A program made the translations under genes and the position numbers. Shown one piece after another: positions 24,064-32,686 of a DNA stretch of 64,000 bases. The stretch covers positions 1-64,000 of the forward strand of contig NZ_JADOUS010000011.1 in the NCBI RefSeq assembly GCF_015752045.1, written 5' to 3'. The notes under the pieces were generated by a model. The model searched no databases. It had not been told where the DNA came from and saw only the letters and a list, made by a program, of their open reading frames with translations. The DNA comes from Arthrobacter_D sp015752045 (GTDB lineage Bacteria > Actinomycetota > Actinomycetes > Actinomycetales > Micrococcaceae). How positions within the stretch are numbered: position 1 is the first letter of the stretch; each line of letters begins with the position of its first letter.

Positions 24064-27000
24064 CTAGCCCTTGAGGCAGCGGTCGTAGTTCGCCAGGTGC
24101 GCGCGGTAGCTGGCCCAGCTGCCGTTGTTCGCGCTCTCGGCCGGCGCTGTCGGCTCGGAACAGGCCGGCTTGCCGGGCTTGATCGGCTTGACGGGCTTCT
24201 CCGGCTTGACGGGCTTGACCGGCTTCTCGGGCGCAGGCGGTTCCGTCGGGGTGACGGCCTCGACGGTGACCGGCAGGTTCACCGTCGTCGCGCTCGGAGC
24301 GGCCGTCAGGACGATGCGCCCCGGACCGCTTGCCGTCGCCGGAACGGTGACGTTCACCGTGGCTGTGCCGCCTGTGACCGGGACACTGCCGAGCTCGGTG
24401 GTCGTGCCGTCCGCAGCCACGAAGCGTGCTGCCAGCGTGGTGTTGGTCGGGCTGCCGAGTGAGGTGAGATCCAGCTTGGACACGGTGAAGGAGACGGCGG
24501 TGCCGGCCTTCACCGTGGTCGGGGCACCCTGCACCTGCACGCTGCGGCGGTCGAACGACGGCGACAGCGGGCTGTTGGTCCGGACGTAGTCGATCCACGC
24601 GTCGCGGTCCACGAGTCCGGACTCGCGGGTGTCGGTGCCCTCACGGAAGACCGTGAAGTTGTCGCCACCCTGCGCCAGGAAGCTGAACGTGCCGATCCGG
24701 TAGTCCTTCGCCGGGTCGAGGAGTGCGCCGTCGATCATGACCGAGGTGATCCTCGAACCCCGCGCGAGGGCCGGATCGTAGGTGACGCTCACGTTGTCCG
24801 ACAGGCCGAGGGCCAGGAATGACCGCGTGTTGCCGTCCGGCTGCCACTGCTGCTCGAGCATCGCCTTGAACTGCGCACCGGTCAGGGTGGTGGTCCAGAG
24901 GTCGTTGACGAACGGCAGGACCGCATTCGCCTCGGCGAATGTCACGACGCCGTCCGGGGCGTAGTAGAGCTCGTTGCGGAGCCCGCCCGGGTTGACGACG
25001 CCGATCTGCGCCCCGCCGCGCTCGGCCGGCGCGAGGCTGGCCCGCAGCGAGTCGGCAACGAGGTTGCCCAGGGTGGACTCGTTGGCGCGGTCGTCACGGG
25101 TTGCGCCCGTGAAGGCCGTGGTGATGTCGCGGGTGACCGCACCGACCGGCTGGTTGCCGATGACGGCGGCCTGCGCCACCGCTGCATCCACGATGGTCTT
25201 CACGGCGGCGACGCGAGGGTAGGCGGCCACGAGGGACGCGTCCGTGTCGGTGGTGCGTGCGACGTTGCGGGCCGTGTAGGACTCGACGTCGCCCGTCGCG
25301 GAGTCGACGGTCAGGGTGATCTGGCCGACGAACTCGCCGTAGGACCCGGTCTGCAGGATGGGCCGGGTCTCGCCTGCTACGCCGGGGACGGGGGCGTCCC
25401 AGGCGTACTGCTTGTGCGTATGGCCGGTGAAGATGGCGTCCACGAGGGGCGTCGTCTCCGTGACGATCTCGGCGAACACTCCGCCGGCTGCGACTTCCTG
25501 CTCCAGGGTGGCACCCTCGACGACGCCGTCGCCGGCACCCTCGTGGTACTCGGCGACGATGACGTCGGCGAGGTCCTGTGCCTCGATCTCCTTGGCAACA
25601 CGGTTGACCGCCTCCACGGGGTCCCCGAGCTCGAGGCCGGACACCCCGCTCGGGGTCACCAGGCCAGGGGTCTCCCTGGTGACGACACCGATCACCGCTA
25701 CGTCGACGCCGTCGACCGTGATGATCGAGAACTCGTCGAGGGCGGGCTCGGTGGTGCCCTTGGTGTAGACGTTCGCGCCCAGGTAGGGGAAGTCGGCGGC
25801 GTCGGAGACACGGCCGGTCAGGTCGCCGAAGCCCTTGTCGAACTCGTGGTTGCCCACGGCGGATGCGCGGAGTTCCAGGGTGTTCAGGACGTCGATCGTC
25901 GGCTTGTCGTCCTGCAGCGCCGAGGCGAACAGGGACGCGCCGATGTTGTCGCCGGCCGAGAGGAAGGCCGTCTTCTCATCGCCGAACTCGGCACGGAGCT
26001 TCTCGACGGTCCCCGCGAAGCGCACCGTGTTGGAGTCGATGCGGCCGTGGAAGTCGTTGATGTTCAGCAGGTTGAGTTCAGCGGTGGTATCGGCCGGTGC
26101 GAGGTTCAGGCCGACGATCACGGGGTCGTGGTCGCTGGCGCGGTACTGATCCGCCCGGTAGTAGTCGGTGACGTTGTTGTTGAACCGGCTGTACTCGAGG
26201 GCCACCGATTCGACGGAGTTGATGTTCCACGTGTCCACCCCGGACACCGTGGCGTCCGCAGTCGGCGACGCCAGGATGTGGTCGAGGGAGCCGCTCAGGC
26301 CCGAGAAGACGTAGGAGAAACTGTCGTCCTTCTCGCCCTGGTTGACGTACCCGGCTTCGTAGAGGACCTGCATGGGGTCCTCCTGGGTGTACGAGTTGAA
26401 GTCGCCGGTCAGGAAGACCTTGTCCGTCTTCGCGGCCGTCTTCATGGAATCGGCGAACGCGACGAGGGCCCGGGCCTGGTCCACGCGTGCGGCGTTCCAG
26501 GCACCCTGGCCGTCACCGGTGTCGGCGTCGGGACCGGAACTCGGGCCGGAGCCCTTGGACTTGAAGTGGTTGACGATCGCGAGGAAGGTCTCGTCCTCGG
26601 TCCCGCCGACGGGCTTGAAGGCCTGCGCCAGGGGCTTGCGCGCGTTGGTGAACACCACGTTGTCATCGAGGATGACGGACGCGCCCACGGGCTCGGTGGT
26701 GGCCTTCTTGTAGATCAGGGCCGTGCGGATGACGTCCTCGTTCTCCAGCGCCGGCAGGGCCGCGGGAGAGCGGACGTAGTCCCAGGTGCCGGGCGCCTTC
26801 TCGTTGAGGGCGTCGACGAGGGTCTTGAGGGCGAAGTCGCGATCCTTGCCGAACTTCGCGGAGTTCTCGATCTCCATGAGGGTGACGACATCGGCGTCGA
26901 GCGCGTTGATCGCCGAGACGATCTTCGCCTCCTGGCGTTCGAAGTTCTCCTGGTTCGCGGCGCCGCGGGCATCGCAGCCGCCTCGCACCGTGATGGGGTT

Positions 27001-28638
27001 CCCCGCGCGGTCCGTGTTGTAGGTGCAGCCCGTGAGCTGGTCCCCGGTCGTCGCGAAGTAGTTCAGTACGTTGAACGAGGCGATCTTCAGGGTGCCGCCG
27101 ACCTCCTCGGGGGCGGCAGGGCGCTCACCGGCGAACTGCACGGGCTGGACGCCGTCGGGGCTGGCCCCGTTCAGCTCGGCCAGCGGCTGGAACTTCCAGG
27201 CGCTGTTGCGGTAGTCCAGGACCACCGGCGAGGTGAACTGCGCGCTGTAGCCGACCCGGACCGGCTGGGCCGGCGTGAGGTACGGCAGCACCTTGCCGCG
27301 GTTGACCTGGGTGAAGAAGTTGGTCGATGCGCCGTCGTCGAGCCTGATGCTCCGGGCGGCGTTGTCGGCGATGACCGCAGCGTTCTCGGGTGTGCCCGGG
27401 CGGGCTACGTCGGTCGGCTGGCGGAGGCGCTCGGCCCCGGCAGCGAGGGTGACTTCGCCGTACTGGTTCAGGGTGTAGTTGTCGGCCACGGTGAAGGCCT
27501 CGGAGGGCTGGAAGAGCATGCCCTCCACCGATTCACGCGCGGCATCCGTGGCGGGGAGCGTGATGGCGGAGGCCTTTGCCTCCTCGGCGGGCTCGGTGAG
27601 CTTGACCGTGCCACCTGCGGCGACGGTGAGCTGCGTCAGGTTGAAGAACTCGCCGGCGGTGCCGGTGACCTCCACGTAGTCGCCCACGGCGACGGAGCCG
27701 ACGGTTGCGGGGGAGTAGACGAAGATGGCGTCCGACGCCGTCTGGTCCCCGGCTGCCGAACTGCCGGCGGCCTGGAGGTAGAAGCCGGCGAAGCCGCCCG
27801 ACGGGTAGGCCGCGGTGACCTTGCCGCGCGTGGTGACGGTCTGTCCGGCCAGGGGCGTGGCGGAGCCGGTGCCCTGGATGTCCCGGATGGGGGTGACGAC
27901 GCCGGGCACCGGCGGGTCGGTGGGCGTCGGAGTAGGCGTGGGAGTCGGGGTCGGCGTCGGAGTGGGCGCGCCGGCCGTGCCGGTCGCGTTCATCGGCGTG
28001 GTGTCCTGCAGCGTGAAGTCGGCGCCGTTGTTGTCGGTGTCGGTGAACGCGGTGCGGTTCGCGGACTTCGTGCTGCCCGCGCCCGGTGTGGTGGCGGCGG
28101 TGCCCTCGAACGCGTTCGCGCTGCCGTAGCCGAGGAGGTCGACCACCCCGGGAACGCCGGAGGCGTTGCCGACCGGCAGCGCACCGACGCTGGTGGCCTG
28201 GTTCGCCAGGACGATCACGCCACCCGCAGCGCCCGGGTTGAGGCCCGTCGCGAGGTCAGGGGCAGGCAGGGAGGCGCCGGCCGTACCGTTGCTGCCGCCC
28301 TGGACGAGGAAGTAGCCCTTGGCGGGAATGGTCCCGCGGAGCGCGGTGGCATTGGGCGTACTGGTGGTCCCGGTGGGCGAGCGGTACTGCAGCGACCAGC
28401 CCTCGAGGCTCACCGGAGCGTCGGTCGGGTTGTAGAGCTCCACGTACTTGTTGGTGAAGGGCGTTCCCGTGGAACCGCCCGTGAGGTACGCCTCGTTGAT
28501 GATGACGCCGTCTCCTGTGACGGACGCCGTCCCCGGAGGTGTCTCGACGGCGTTGGCCGGCAGTGCGATCATCGGTGAGGCCATGAGCCCCGCCGACAGC
28601 GCCGCACAGAGCGCTCCCTTCCATGACGAATTAGCCAT
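24064..28638 (-). CDS. Secreted ExeM/NucH-type nuclease fused to a 5'-nucleotidase
   Basis: This 1524-residue secreted protein is modular. It has a signal peptide 1-30 (cleavage after PANA), a lamin-tail domain about 40-150, and a Pro-Thr linker at about 223-240. An ExeM-type OB region (about 245-345) and an endonuclease/exonuclease/phosphatase domain (about 515-850) follow; the latter has FNVLNYF, LMEIENSAKFG, TGDFNSY and SDHDPVI. A calcineurin-like 5'-nucleotidase domain (from LLNINDFHGR, about 857, with GDNIGAS, GNHEFDKG and GHTHKQY) continues into its C-terminal domain to about 1370. The tail has a Lys-Pro-rich segment and ends NYDRCLKG. It should degrade extracellular DNA and dephosphorylate the nucleotides. 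ATG 28638 with AAGGAGAA upstream is preferred over ATG 28749. No LPXTG motif is present. Confidence 0.9.
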   Translation of the reverse strand: MANSSWKGALCAALSAGLMASPMIALPANAVETPPGTASVTGDGVIINEAYLTGGSTGTPFTNKYVELYNPTDAPVSLEGWSLQYRSPTGTTSTPNATALRGTIPAKGYFLVQGGSNGTAGASLPAPDLATGLNPGAAGGVIVLANQATSVGALPVGNASGVPGVVDLLGYGSANAFEGTAATTPGAGSTKSANRTAFTDTDNNGADFTLQDTTPMNATGTAGAPTPTPTPTPTPTPTPTDPPVPGVVTPIRDIQGTGSATPLAGQTVTTRGKVTAAYPSGGFAGFYLQAAGSSAAGDQTASDAIFVYSPATVGSVAVGDYVEVTGTAGEFFNLTQLTVAAGGTVKLTEPAEEAKASAITLPATDAARESVEGMLFQPSEAFTVADNYTLNQYGEVTLAAGAERLRQPTDVARPGTPENAAVIADNAARSIRLDDGASTNFFTQVNRGKVLPYLTPAQPVRVGYSAQFTSPVVLDYRNSAWKFQPLAELNGASPDGVQPVQFAGERPAAPEEVGGTLKIASFNVLNYFATTGDQLTGCTYNTDRAGNPITVRGGCDARGAANQENFERQEAKIVSAINALDADVVTLMEIENSAKFGKDRDFALKTLVDALNEKAPGTWDYVRSPAALPALENEDVIRTALIYKKATTEPVGASVILDDNVVFTNARKPLAQAFKPVGGTEDETFLAIVNHFKSKGSGPSSGPDADTGDGQGAWNAARVDQARALVAFADSMKTAAKTDKVFLTGDFNSYTQEDPMQVLYEAGYVNQGEKDDSFSYVFSGLSGSLDHILASPTADATVSGVDTWNINSVESVALEYSRFNNNVTDYYRADQYRASDHDPVIVGLNLAPADTTAELNLLNINDFHGRIDSNTVRFAGTVEKLRAEFGDEKTAFLSAGDNIGASLFASALQDDKPTIDVLNTLELRASAVGNHEFDKGFGDLTGRVSDAADFPYLGANVYTKGTTEPALDEFSIITVDGVDVAVIGVVTRETPGLVTPSGVSGLELGDPVEAVNRVAKEIEAQDLADVIVAEYHEGAGDGVVEGATLEQEVAAGGVFAEIVTETTPLVDAIFTGHTHKQYAWDAPVPGVAGETRPILQTGSYGEFVGQITLTVDSATGDVESYTARNVARTTDTDASLVAAYPRVAAVKTIVDAAVAQAAVIGNQPVGAVTRDITTAFTGATRDDRANESTLGNLVADSLRASLAPAERGGAQIGVVNPGGLRNELYYAPDGVVTFAEANAVLPFVNDLWTTTLTGAQFKAMLEQQWQPDGNTRSFLALGLSDNVSVTYDPALARGSRITSVMIDGALLDPAKDYRIGTFSFLAQGGDNFTVFREGTDTRESGLVDRDAWIDYVRTNSPLSPSFDRRSVQVQGAPTTVKAGTAVSFTVSKLDLTSLGSPTNTTLAARFVAADGTTTELGSVPVTGGTATVNVTVPATASGPGRIVLTAAPSATTVNLPVTVEAVTPTEPPAPEKPVKPVKPEKPVKPIKPGKPACSEPTAPAESANNGSWASYRAHLANYDRCLKG
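27919..27967 (-). repeat. Pro-Thr linker repeat in the nuclease gene
   Basis: A run of CC(N)AC(N) codons encodes eight or so consecutive Pro-Thr pairs joining the lamin-tail and OB domains. It is a coding low-complexity linker, prone to length change. Confidence 0.85.
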
Positions 28639-28732
28639 TCGTTCTTTCTTCTCCTTGACGATGGCCGCGATCGCGGCCGCGAGTGAAGCCCGCCGACCCG
28701 TGATGAGTGGACGTGTTGGCATGTGCACCGTA

Positions 28733-28748
28733 TGTGACGCAGGTGACA
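28733..28748. promoter_or_regulatory. CRP/GlxR-like site upstream of the secreted nuclease gene
   Basis: TGTGACGCAGGTGACA matches TGTGA-N6-TCACA at nine of ten positions. It lies about 95 bases before the nuclease start. A catabolite-type control of nutrient scavenging is plausible but unproven. Confidence 0.3.
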
Positions 28749-28798
28749 TTCTTATCCCCAGGAGTAGCCAACCAGAACATCGTTAACAATGGGTTACT

Positions 28799-28837
28799 AA
28801 AAAACCAGTGGCCCCGGAAGATCCGGGGCCACTGGTT
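28799..28837 (-). terminator. Terminator of the septum-formation-type lipoprotein gene
   Basis: AACCAGTGGCCCCGG (28803-28817) pairs with CCGGGGCCACTGGTT (28823-28837). On the minus strand it ends in a run of T residues, as expected 20 bases after the gene at 28859. Confidence 0.9.
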
Positions 28838-28858
28838 GAAATCCGTGGACGAACCCTG

Positions 28859-29380
28859 CTATCTGCCCGCGTCTCGGAGCGTTCCTGTCACCGGGGTCTC
28901 CTCCCGCTCGGCGACGAAGCACAGGATCTCCCGATCGTCCCGGGCGTTCCAGCTCTCCTCGACGGGATAGAAGTAGAGCAGTTCGAGGACGGAGGTGTCG
29001 TAGTCGACGCCGATGAAGCTCCTGAACTCCTCGGCGCAGAAGTCGGTGGCGGCGGTGTTGGCCTCGCCCTGGCCGGGGTACTCGCCGTCGGGCATCCGTG
29101 TGGTGGCGAAGGCCTCGAACACGTGCTGTTCATCGCACGGGATGACGGCGATGTCCGAGTGATCCTTCATGCCGGGATCATTGATGCAGTCGCCTACAGC
29201 GATCGGGGAGGTCTCCGATTCGGCTTCGGCCGTCACGGTGCCGTCGGCGCGGCGCTCCGGCTCCTCCGATCCGAAGATGCCGCACCCCGCGATGACCGCG
29301 ATCGCCGCGACCGACCCCGTGACCGACGCCGTTGCACCCCAACGGCGCTGCGGCTCCCGTCTACCCTGCCCAGTACGCAT
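28859..29380 (-). CDS. Lipoprotein with septum-formation domain
   Basis: The 173-residue product begins with basic residues, a hydrophobic stretch and the lipobox VIAGC (about residues 29-33), so it should be a membrane-anchored lipoprotein. The exported part has the layout of the Septum_form family: VGDCIND, VIPCDEQHVFEAFA with the Cys-x4-His-type pair, CAEEFRSFIGVDYD, and FVAEREETPVTGTL at the end. The name of the family rests on limited work in actinobacteria; the molecular role is unknown. Monocistronic with its own terminator. Four exported cysteines could form two disulfides. Confidence 0.8.
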   Translation of the reverse strand: MRTGQGRREPQRRWGATASVTGSVAAIAVIAGCGIFGSEEPERRADGTVTAEAESETSPIAVGDCINDPGMKDHSDIAVIPCDEQHVFEAFATTRMPDGEYPGQGEANTAATDFCAEEFRSFIGVDYDTSVLELLYFYPVEESWNARDDREILCFVAEREETPVTGTLRDAGR

Positions 29381-30001
29381 CGGACCCCCGTCTCAGGCCA
29401 CGCATCCGTGGCGCGGCTGCTGCTCCTCGGGACAGTACCGCACGACGGCGCGGGGCACCACGGCGGGGGCGCCGGTATCGGGAGCGGGACGAGCAGCGCG
29501 ATCTGGAGGGCCAGGGGCCGTGCCTCCGTGTTGATGCGGATGATCTCGTCCTGGATCTGCTCCGGCCGGCCCGCGAGGAGTTCCTCGAGCTGCGCGTTGC
29601 TCACCACCTGGGCGTCGGCTTCGAGCGCCGTCGAGACCTGCCTCTGCAGGAGGACGCCCACGATGAGGAGGGCCTCGAGCAGGAAGGCGACGCGCCAGGA
29701 CAGGAACGTGGTGATGAAGCCGCCGAGCAGGGGGCCGACGGCGGGCGGCGATCGCTGCCGAGGCGCCGACCAGGGCGTAGACCCGCTCCGCCTGGAGGTG
29801 ATGCGGAGCGGGCCGGTGATCACCCACGGAGGAGGAGGTGCGGACCGGTCTTGATCGCTACCGTGACGGGCGACGCACCCGTCTCCCCGACTGGTTCGCC
29901 GCTGAAGACCATGACAGGGCGCGTTGCGCGCCGAGCACGGACCGGCCCCGGGCGCCTGATCCCTGGACCGGTTCCCTGATGCAGAAGGAAGGCCGCCGAT
30001 C
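29381..30001 (-). pseudogene. Decayed MFS (DHA2-type) drug transporter; rest of the gap empty
   Basis: On the minus strand, about 29400-29830, pieces of a 14-helix MFS efflux protein can be read in two frames. One frame gives YALVGASAAIAA; after a frameshift the next gives VGPLLGGFITTFLSWRVAF and then, directly, the family C-terminus QIALLVPLPIPAP. The middle of the gene (most transmembrane helices) is deleted and no start remains, so it cannot make a transporter. Positions 29831-30001 hold only the leader of the following DUF2252 gene, with GGAAGG before its ATG. Confidence 0.6.
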
Positions 30002-31435
30002 ATGGCCGAGACCAAGATCAAACATCGGACTGTCGAGGAACGCGCCGCGAAGGGCAAGCGGTGCCGGGAGAAGTCGCCGGTCTCCGGTCACAAGGGCTGG
30101 GTCCCCGCGTCCGAACGGCCGGATCCGGTTGCATTGCTCGAGGAGCAGAACCTCACCCGGGAACAGGACCTCGTACCGGTGCGGCACGGCCGGATGCTGG
30201 TCTCGCCGTTCACGTTCTACCGGGGTGCGGCCAAGATCATGGCTGCGGACCTGAAGGACACGCCGCGGGCCGGCCTGGTCTCCCAGCTGTGCGGGGATGC
30301 CCACCTGTCCAATTTCGGCGTCTTCGCCTCACCGGAGCGGAACCTGTTGTTCGACCTGAACGATTTCGACGAGACCCTTCCGGGACCGTTCGAATACGAC
30401 GTCAAGCGGATGTCCGCTAGCTTCACGATCGCGGCGCGGAACAATGCGTTCACCGCCGACGAGACCCGTGAGGTGACCCTGGGGGCGGTGCGGGCCTATC
30501 GGGAAGCGATGGCCGGGTTCGCCCAGATGCGCACCCTGGACATCTGGTACGCCCGCCTGTCCGAAGAGCAGCTGCTGGCGGCCGTGGATCTGGCCGTGGG
30601 AACCCAGAAGGGCAAGGCCCTGAAGAAGGCCCAGAGCGGGGCGAAGGCGGCGCGACAGAACGTCGAGAAGGCCCGCACCCGGGACAGCCTGCACGCACTC
30701 TCCAAGCTCGCCGAACTCGCGGACGGGGAGTACCGGATCGTCAGCCAGCCACCGATCGTCATCCCTCTCCGGGAACTGGGAGACGCGTACGGGATGTCTC
30801 CTGATGAGGTGGGACCCGCGATCCGTGAACAGCTGCGGTCCTACCGGGCCACCCTGCCCGTCGACCGGCGCCAGCTGCTTGAACGCTTCGAGGTCGTCGA
30901 CGTCGCCCGCAAGGTCGTGGGCGTCGGCAGCGTCGGTACGCGGGCGTTCATCGCGCTGCTCCAGGGCCGCGATCAGCAGGATCCCCTCTTCCTGCAGGTC
31001 AAGGAGGCCACGAGATCCGTACTCGAGGACCACTTGCCGAAGAGCCGGTTCAAGCAGCCGGGCGAGCGCGTGGTGCAGGGGCAGCGGATGATGCAGGCTG
31101 CGAGCGACATCTTCCTGGGCTGGACCAAGGGCGTGCAGGAGAACCGGTACCTGTACTGGCGGCAACTACGCGACATGAAGGGCTCGGCCGTCGTCGAGGG
31201 GATGAAGCCGCTCGCCCTGACGTTCTATGCCGAGGCCTGCGGCTGGACCCTGGCCCGGGCGCACGCCCGTTCCGGCGACCCTGTCGCGATCTCGGCCTAC
31301 CTCGGGAAGAGCGACAAGTTCGACCGCTCCATCACCGACTTCTCGCAGCGTTATGCCGATCAGAACGAACGCGACTACGAAGCCTTCGCGGAGGCGGTCC
31401 GTTCAGGCCGCCTGGAGGCATCCGACGTCGTCTAG
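30002..31435 (+). CDS. DUF2252 family protein
   Basis: The 477-residue protein is a clear DUF2252 member: VSPFTFYRGAA near residue 68, CGDAHLSNFG near 97 and LFDLNDFDE near 116. The HxxN and DFD arrangement resembles the catalytic loop and metal-binding motif of kinase-like phosphotransferases, so phosphotransfer on a small molecule or protein is plausible but unproven. The C-terminal third (AEACGWTLARAHARSGD) is also conserved. The start ATG 30002 has GGAAGG upstream. It stands alone between a transporter pseudogene and tRNA-Ser(TGA), with a strong terminator after it. Confidence 0.85.
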   Translation: MAETKIKHRTVEERAAKGKRCREKSPVSGHKGWVPASERPDPVALLEEQNLTREQDLVPVRHGRMLVSPFTFYRGAAKIMAADLKDTPRAGLVSQLCGDAHLSNFGVFASPERNLLFDLNDFDETLPGPFEYDVKRMSASFTIAARNNAFTADETREVTLGAVRAYREAMAGFAQMRTLDIWYARLSEEQLLAAVDLAVGTQKGKALKKAQSGAKAARQNVEKARTRDSLHALSKLAELADGEYRIVSQPPIVIPLRELGDAYGMSPDEVGPAIREQLRSYRATLPVDRRQLLERFEVVDVARKVVGVGSVGTRAFIALLQGRDQQDPLFLQVKEATRSVLEDHLPKSRFKQPGERVVQGQRMMQAASDIFLGWTKGVQENRYLYWRQLRDMKGSAVVEGMKPLALTFYAEACGWTLARAHARSGDPVAISAYLGKSDKFDRSITDFSQRYADQNERDYEAFAEAVRSGRLEASDVV

Positions 31436-31492
31436 GCAGAGGGTGCCGGCAGTGCAAGCAGTGCCGGCGATTCCGGAGGCCCGTGCAACAAC

Positions 31493-31536
31493 AGAGGCCG
31501 GTCGGACCGATCCTTCGATCGGTCCGACCGGCCTCT
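31493..31536. terminator. Terminator between the DUF2252 gene and tRNA-Ser(TGA)
   Basis: A perfect 20-base stem (arms 31493-31512 and 31517-31536, outer bases AGAGGCCGGTC) closes a CTTC loop. It follows the DUF2252 stop by about 60 bases on the plus strand and the tRNA on the minus strand. Confidence 0.88.
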
Positions 31537-31562
31537 TGCCAGCGCGGAAGCGGCGCTGATCG

Positions 31563-31650
31563 CGGAAGGTAAGGGATTCGAACCCTTGAGACGGGGTGAC
31601 CGCCCACTGGTTTTCAAGACCAGCTCCTTCGGCCGCTCGGACAACCTTCC
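31563..31650 (-). tRNA. tRNA-Ser (anticodon TGA)
   Basis: The 88-base minus-strand gene begins GGAAGGT and closes ACCTTCC with discriminator G (31563). The anticodon stem CTGGT/ACCAG holds CTTGAAA, giving anticodon TGA (reads UCA and wobble partners). The long variable arm is present. CCA is not encoded. Confidence 0.95.
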
Positions 31651-31711
31651 CGCCGTTAGTGTTTCATGAGGTGAAGGTGGTGCCCAAATACCCAGAAGAG
31701 CGGAGACCGGT

Positions 31712-32686
31712 GTGCGTGCAGTCGTGATCGAGGGAGCGGGTGGGCCGGAGGTCCTGTCGGTACAGGAGGTCCCCGCGCCGGCGCCGGCCGCCGGCGAGGT
31801 GCTCATCGACGTCGTCGCGGCCGGTCTCAACCGCGCCGACGTGCAACAGCGGCGCGGCTTCTATCCGCCGCCCGCAGGCGCGTCCGCCGTCCCGGGACTG
31901 GAGGTCTCCGGGCACGTGGCCGACGCGGGCGACTCGGGCTTCGCGGTGGGGGACGCCGTCGTCGCCCTGCTGGCCGGCGGCGGGTACGCCGAACAGGTCG
32001 CGGTGCCGGCAGGGCAGGTCATCCCCGCGCCGGCGGGCGTGGGCCTCGTGGAAGCGGCTGCGCTTCCCGAGACGGCGGCGACCGTCTGGTCCAACCTCGT
32101 GCTGCACTCCGGTCTCGGGGCCGGCGACCACGTCCTGATCCACGGAGCGTCCGGCGGGATCGGCCTGATGGCCATCCAGGTCAGCCTCGCCCTCGGAGCT
32201 GTCCCGCACGTGACGGCGGGATCGGCCGCCAAGCTCGAGGTCGCCCGATCCCTGGGCGTCGACTCGCTGATCAACTACCGGGAACAGGATTTCATGGCGG
32301 AGGTCAAGGCTGCGACGGGCGGTCGGGGAGTGGATGTCGTCCTCGACGTCGTCGGGGCGGAGTACCTTGCGCGCAACATCGAGTCCCTCGCGACCGGCGG
32401 GCGGGTCGTGGTGATCGGGCTGCAGGGCGGCGCGAAGGCGGAACTCGACCTCGCGGCGCTGATGGGCAAGCGTGCCAGCGTCGCCGGGACCACGCTGCGG
32501 TCCCGCCCCGTCGCGGAGAAGACCGCGATCATGCGCGCCGTGCGGGAGAACGTCTGGCCCCTCGTGGCGTCCGGAGCGGTGCGCCCCTTCGTGGACCGGA
32601 CCTTCCCGCTCGCGGAGGTCGCTGAAGCGCACACCTACTTCGACTCGGGGGAGCACACCGGCAAGGTCCTGCTGGCCATGGCCTAG
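31712..32686 (+). CDS. NAD(P)H:quinone oxidoreductase, zinc-less MDR family
   Basis: The 324-residue protein is of the PIG3/QOR branch of medium-chain dehydrogenases. Residues 1-120 form the GroES-like domain (GLNRADVQQRRGFYPPP), and the Rossmann fold has IHGASGGIGLMAIQ near 145, followed by GVDVVLDVVG. The catalytic and structural zinc ligands of alcohol dehydrogenases are missing, as usual in this branch. The start is GTG 31712 with AGCGGAG upstream. It should reduce quinones or related enones with NADPH. Its 3' end overlaps the convergent FUSC gene by four bases. Confidence 0.9.
   Translation: MRAVVIEGAGGPEVLSVQEVPAPAPAAGEVLIDVVAAGLNRADVQQRRGFYPPPAGASAVPGLEVSGHVADAGDSGFAVGDAVVALLAGGGYAEQVAVPAGQVIPAPAGVGLVEAAALPETAATVWSNLVLHSGLGAGDHVLIHGASGGIGLMAIQVSLALGAVPHVTAGSAAKLEVARSLGVDSLINYREQDFMAEVKAATGGRGVDVVLDVVGAEYLARNIESLATGGRVVVIGLQGGAKAELDLAALMGKRASVAGTTLRSRPVAEKTAIMRAVRENVWPLVASGAVRPFVDRTFPLAEVAEAHTYFDSGEHTGKVLLAMA

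Noticed and set aside
27919..27967. Periodic GGCGTCGG-like DNA considered as a CRISPR-like or regulatory repeat
   Set aside because: It is in frame and encodes a Pro-Thr linker of the nuclease.
25414..28578. A plus-strand open frame of about 1054 codons opposite the secreted nuclease gene
   Set aside because: It is the antisense shadow of a GC-rich gene with full domain support; its peptide is compositionally odd (Val/Gly/Asp-rich) and matches nothing.
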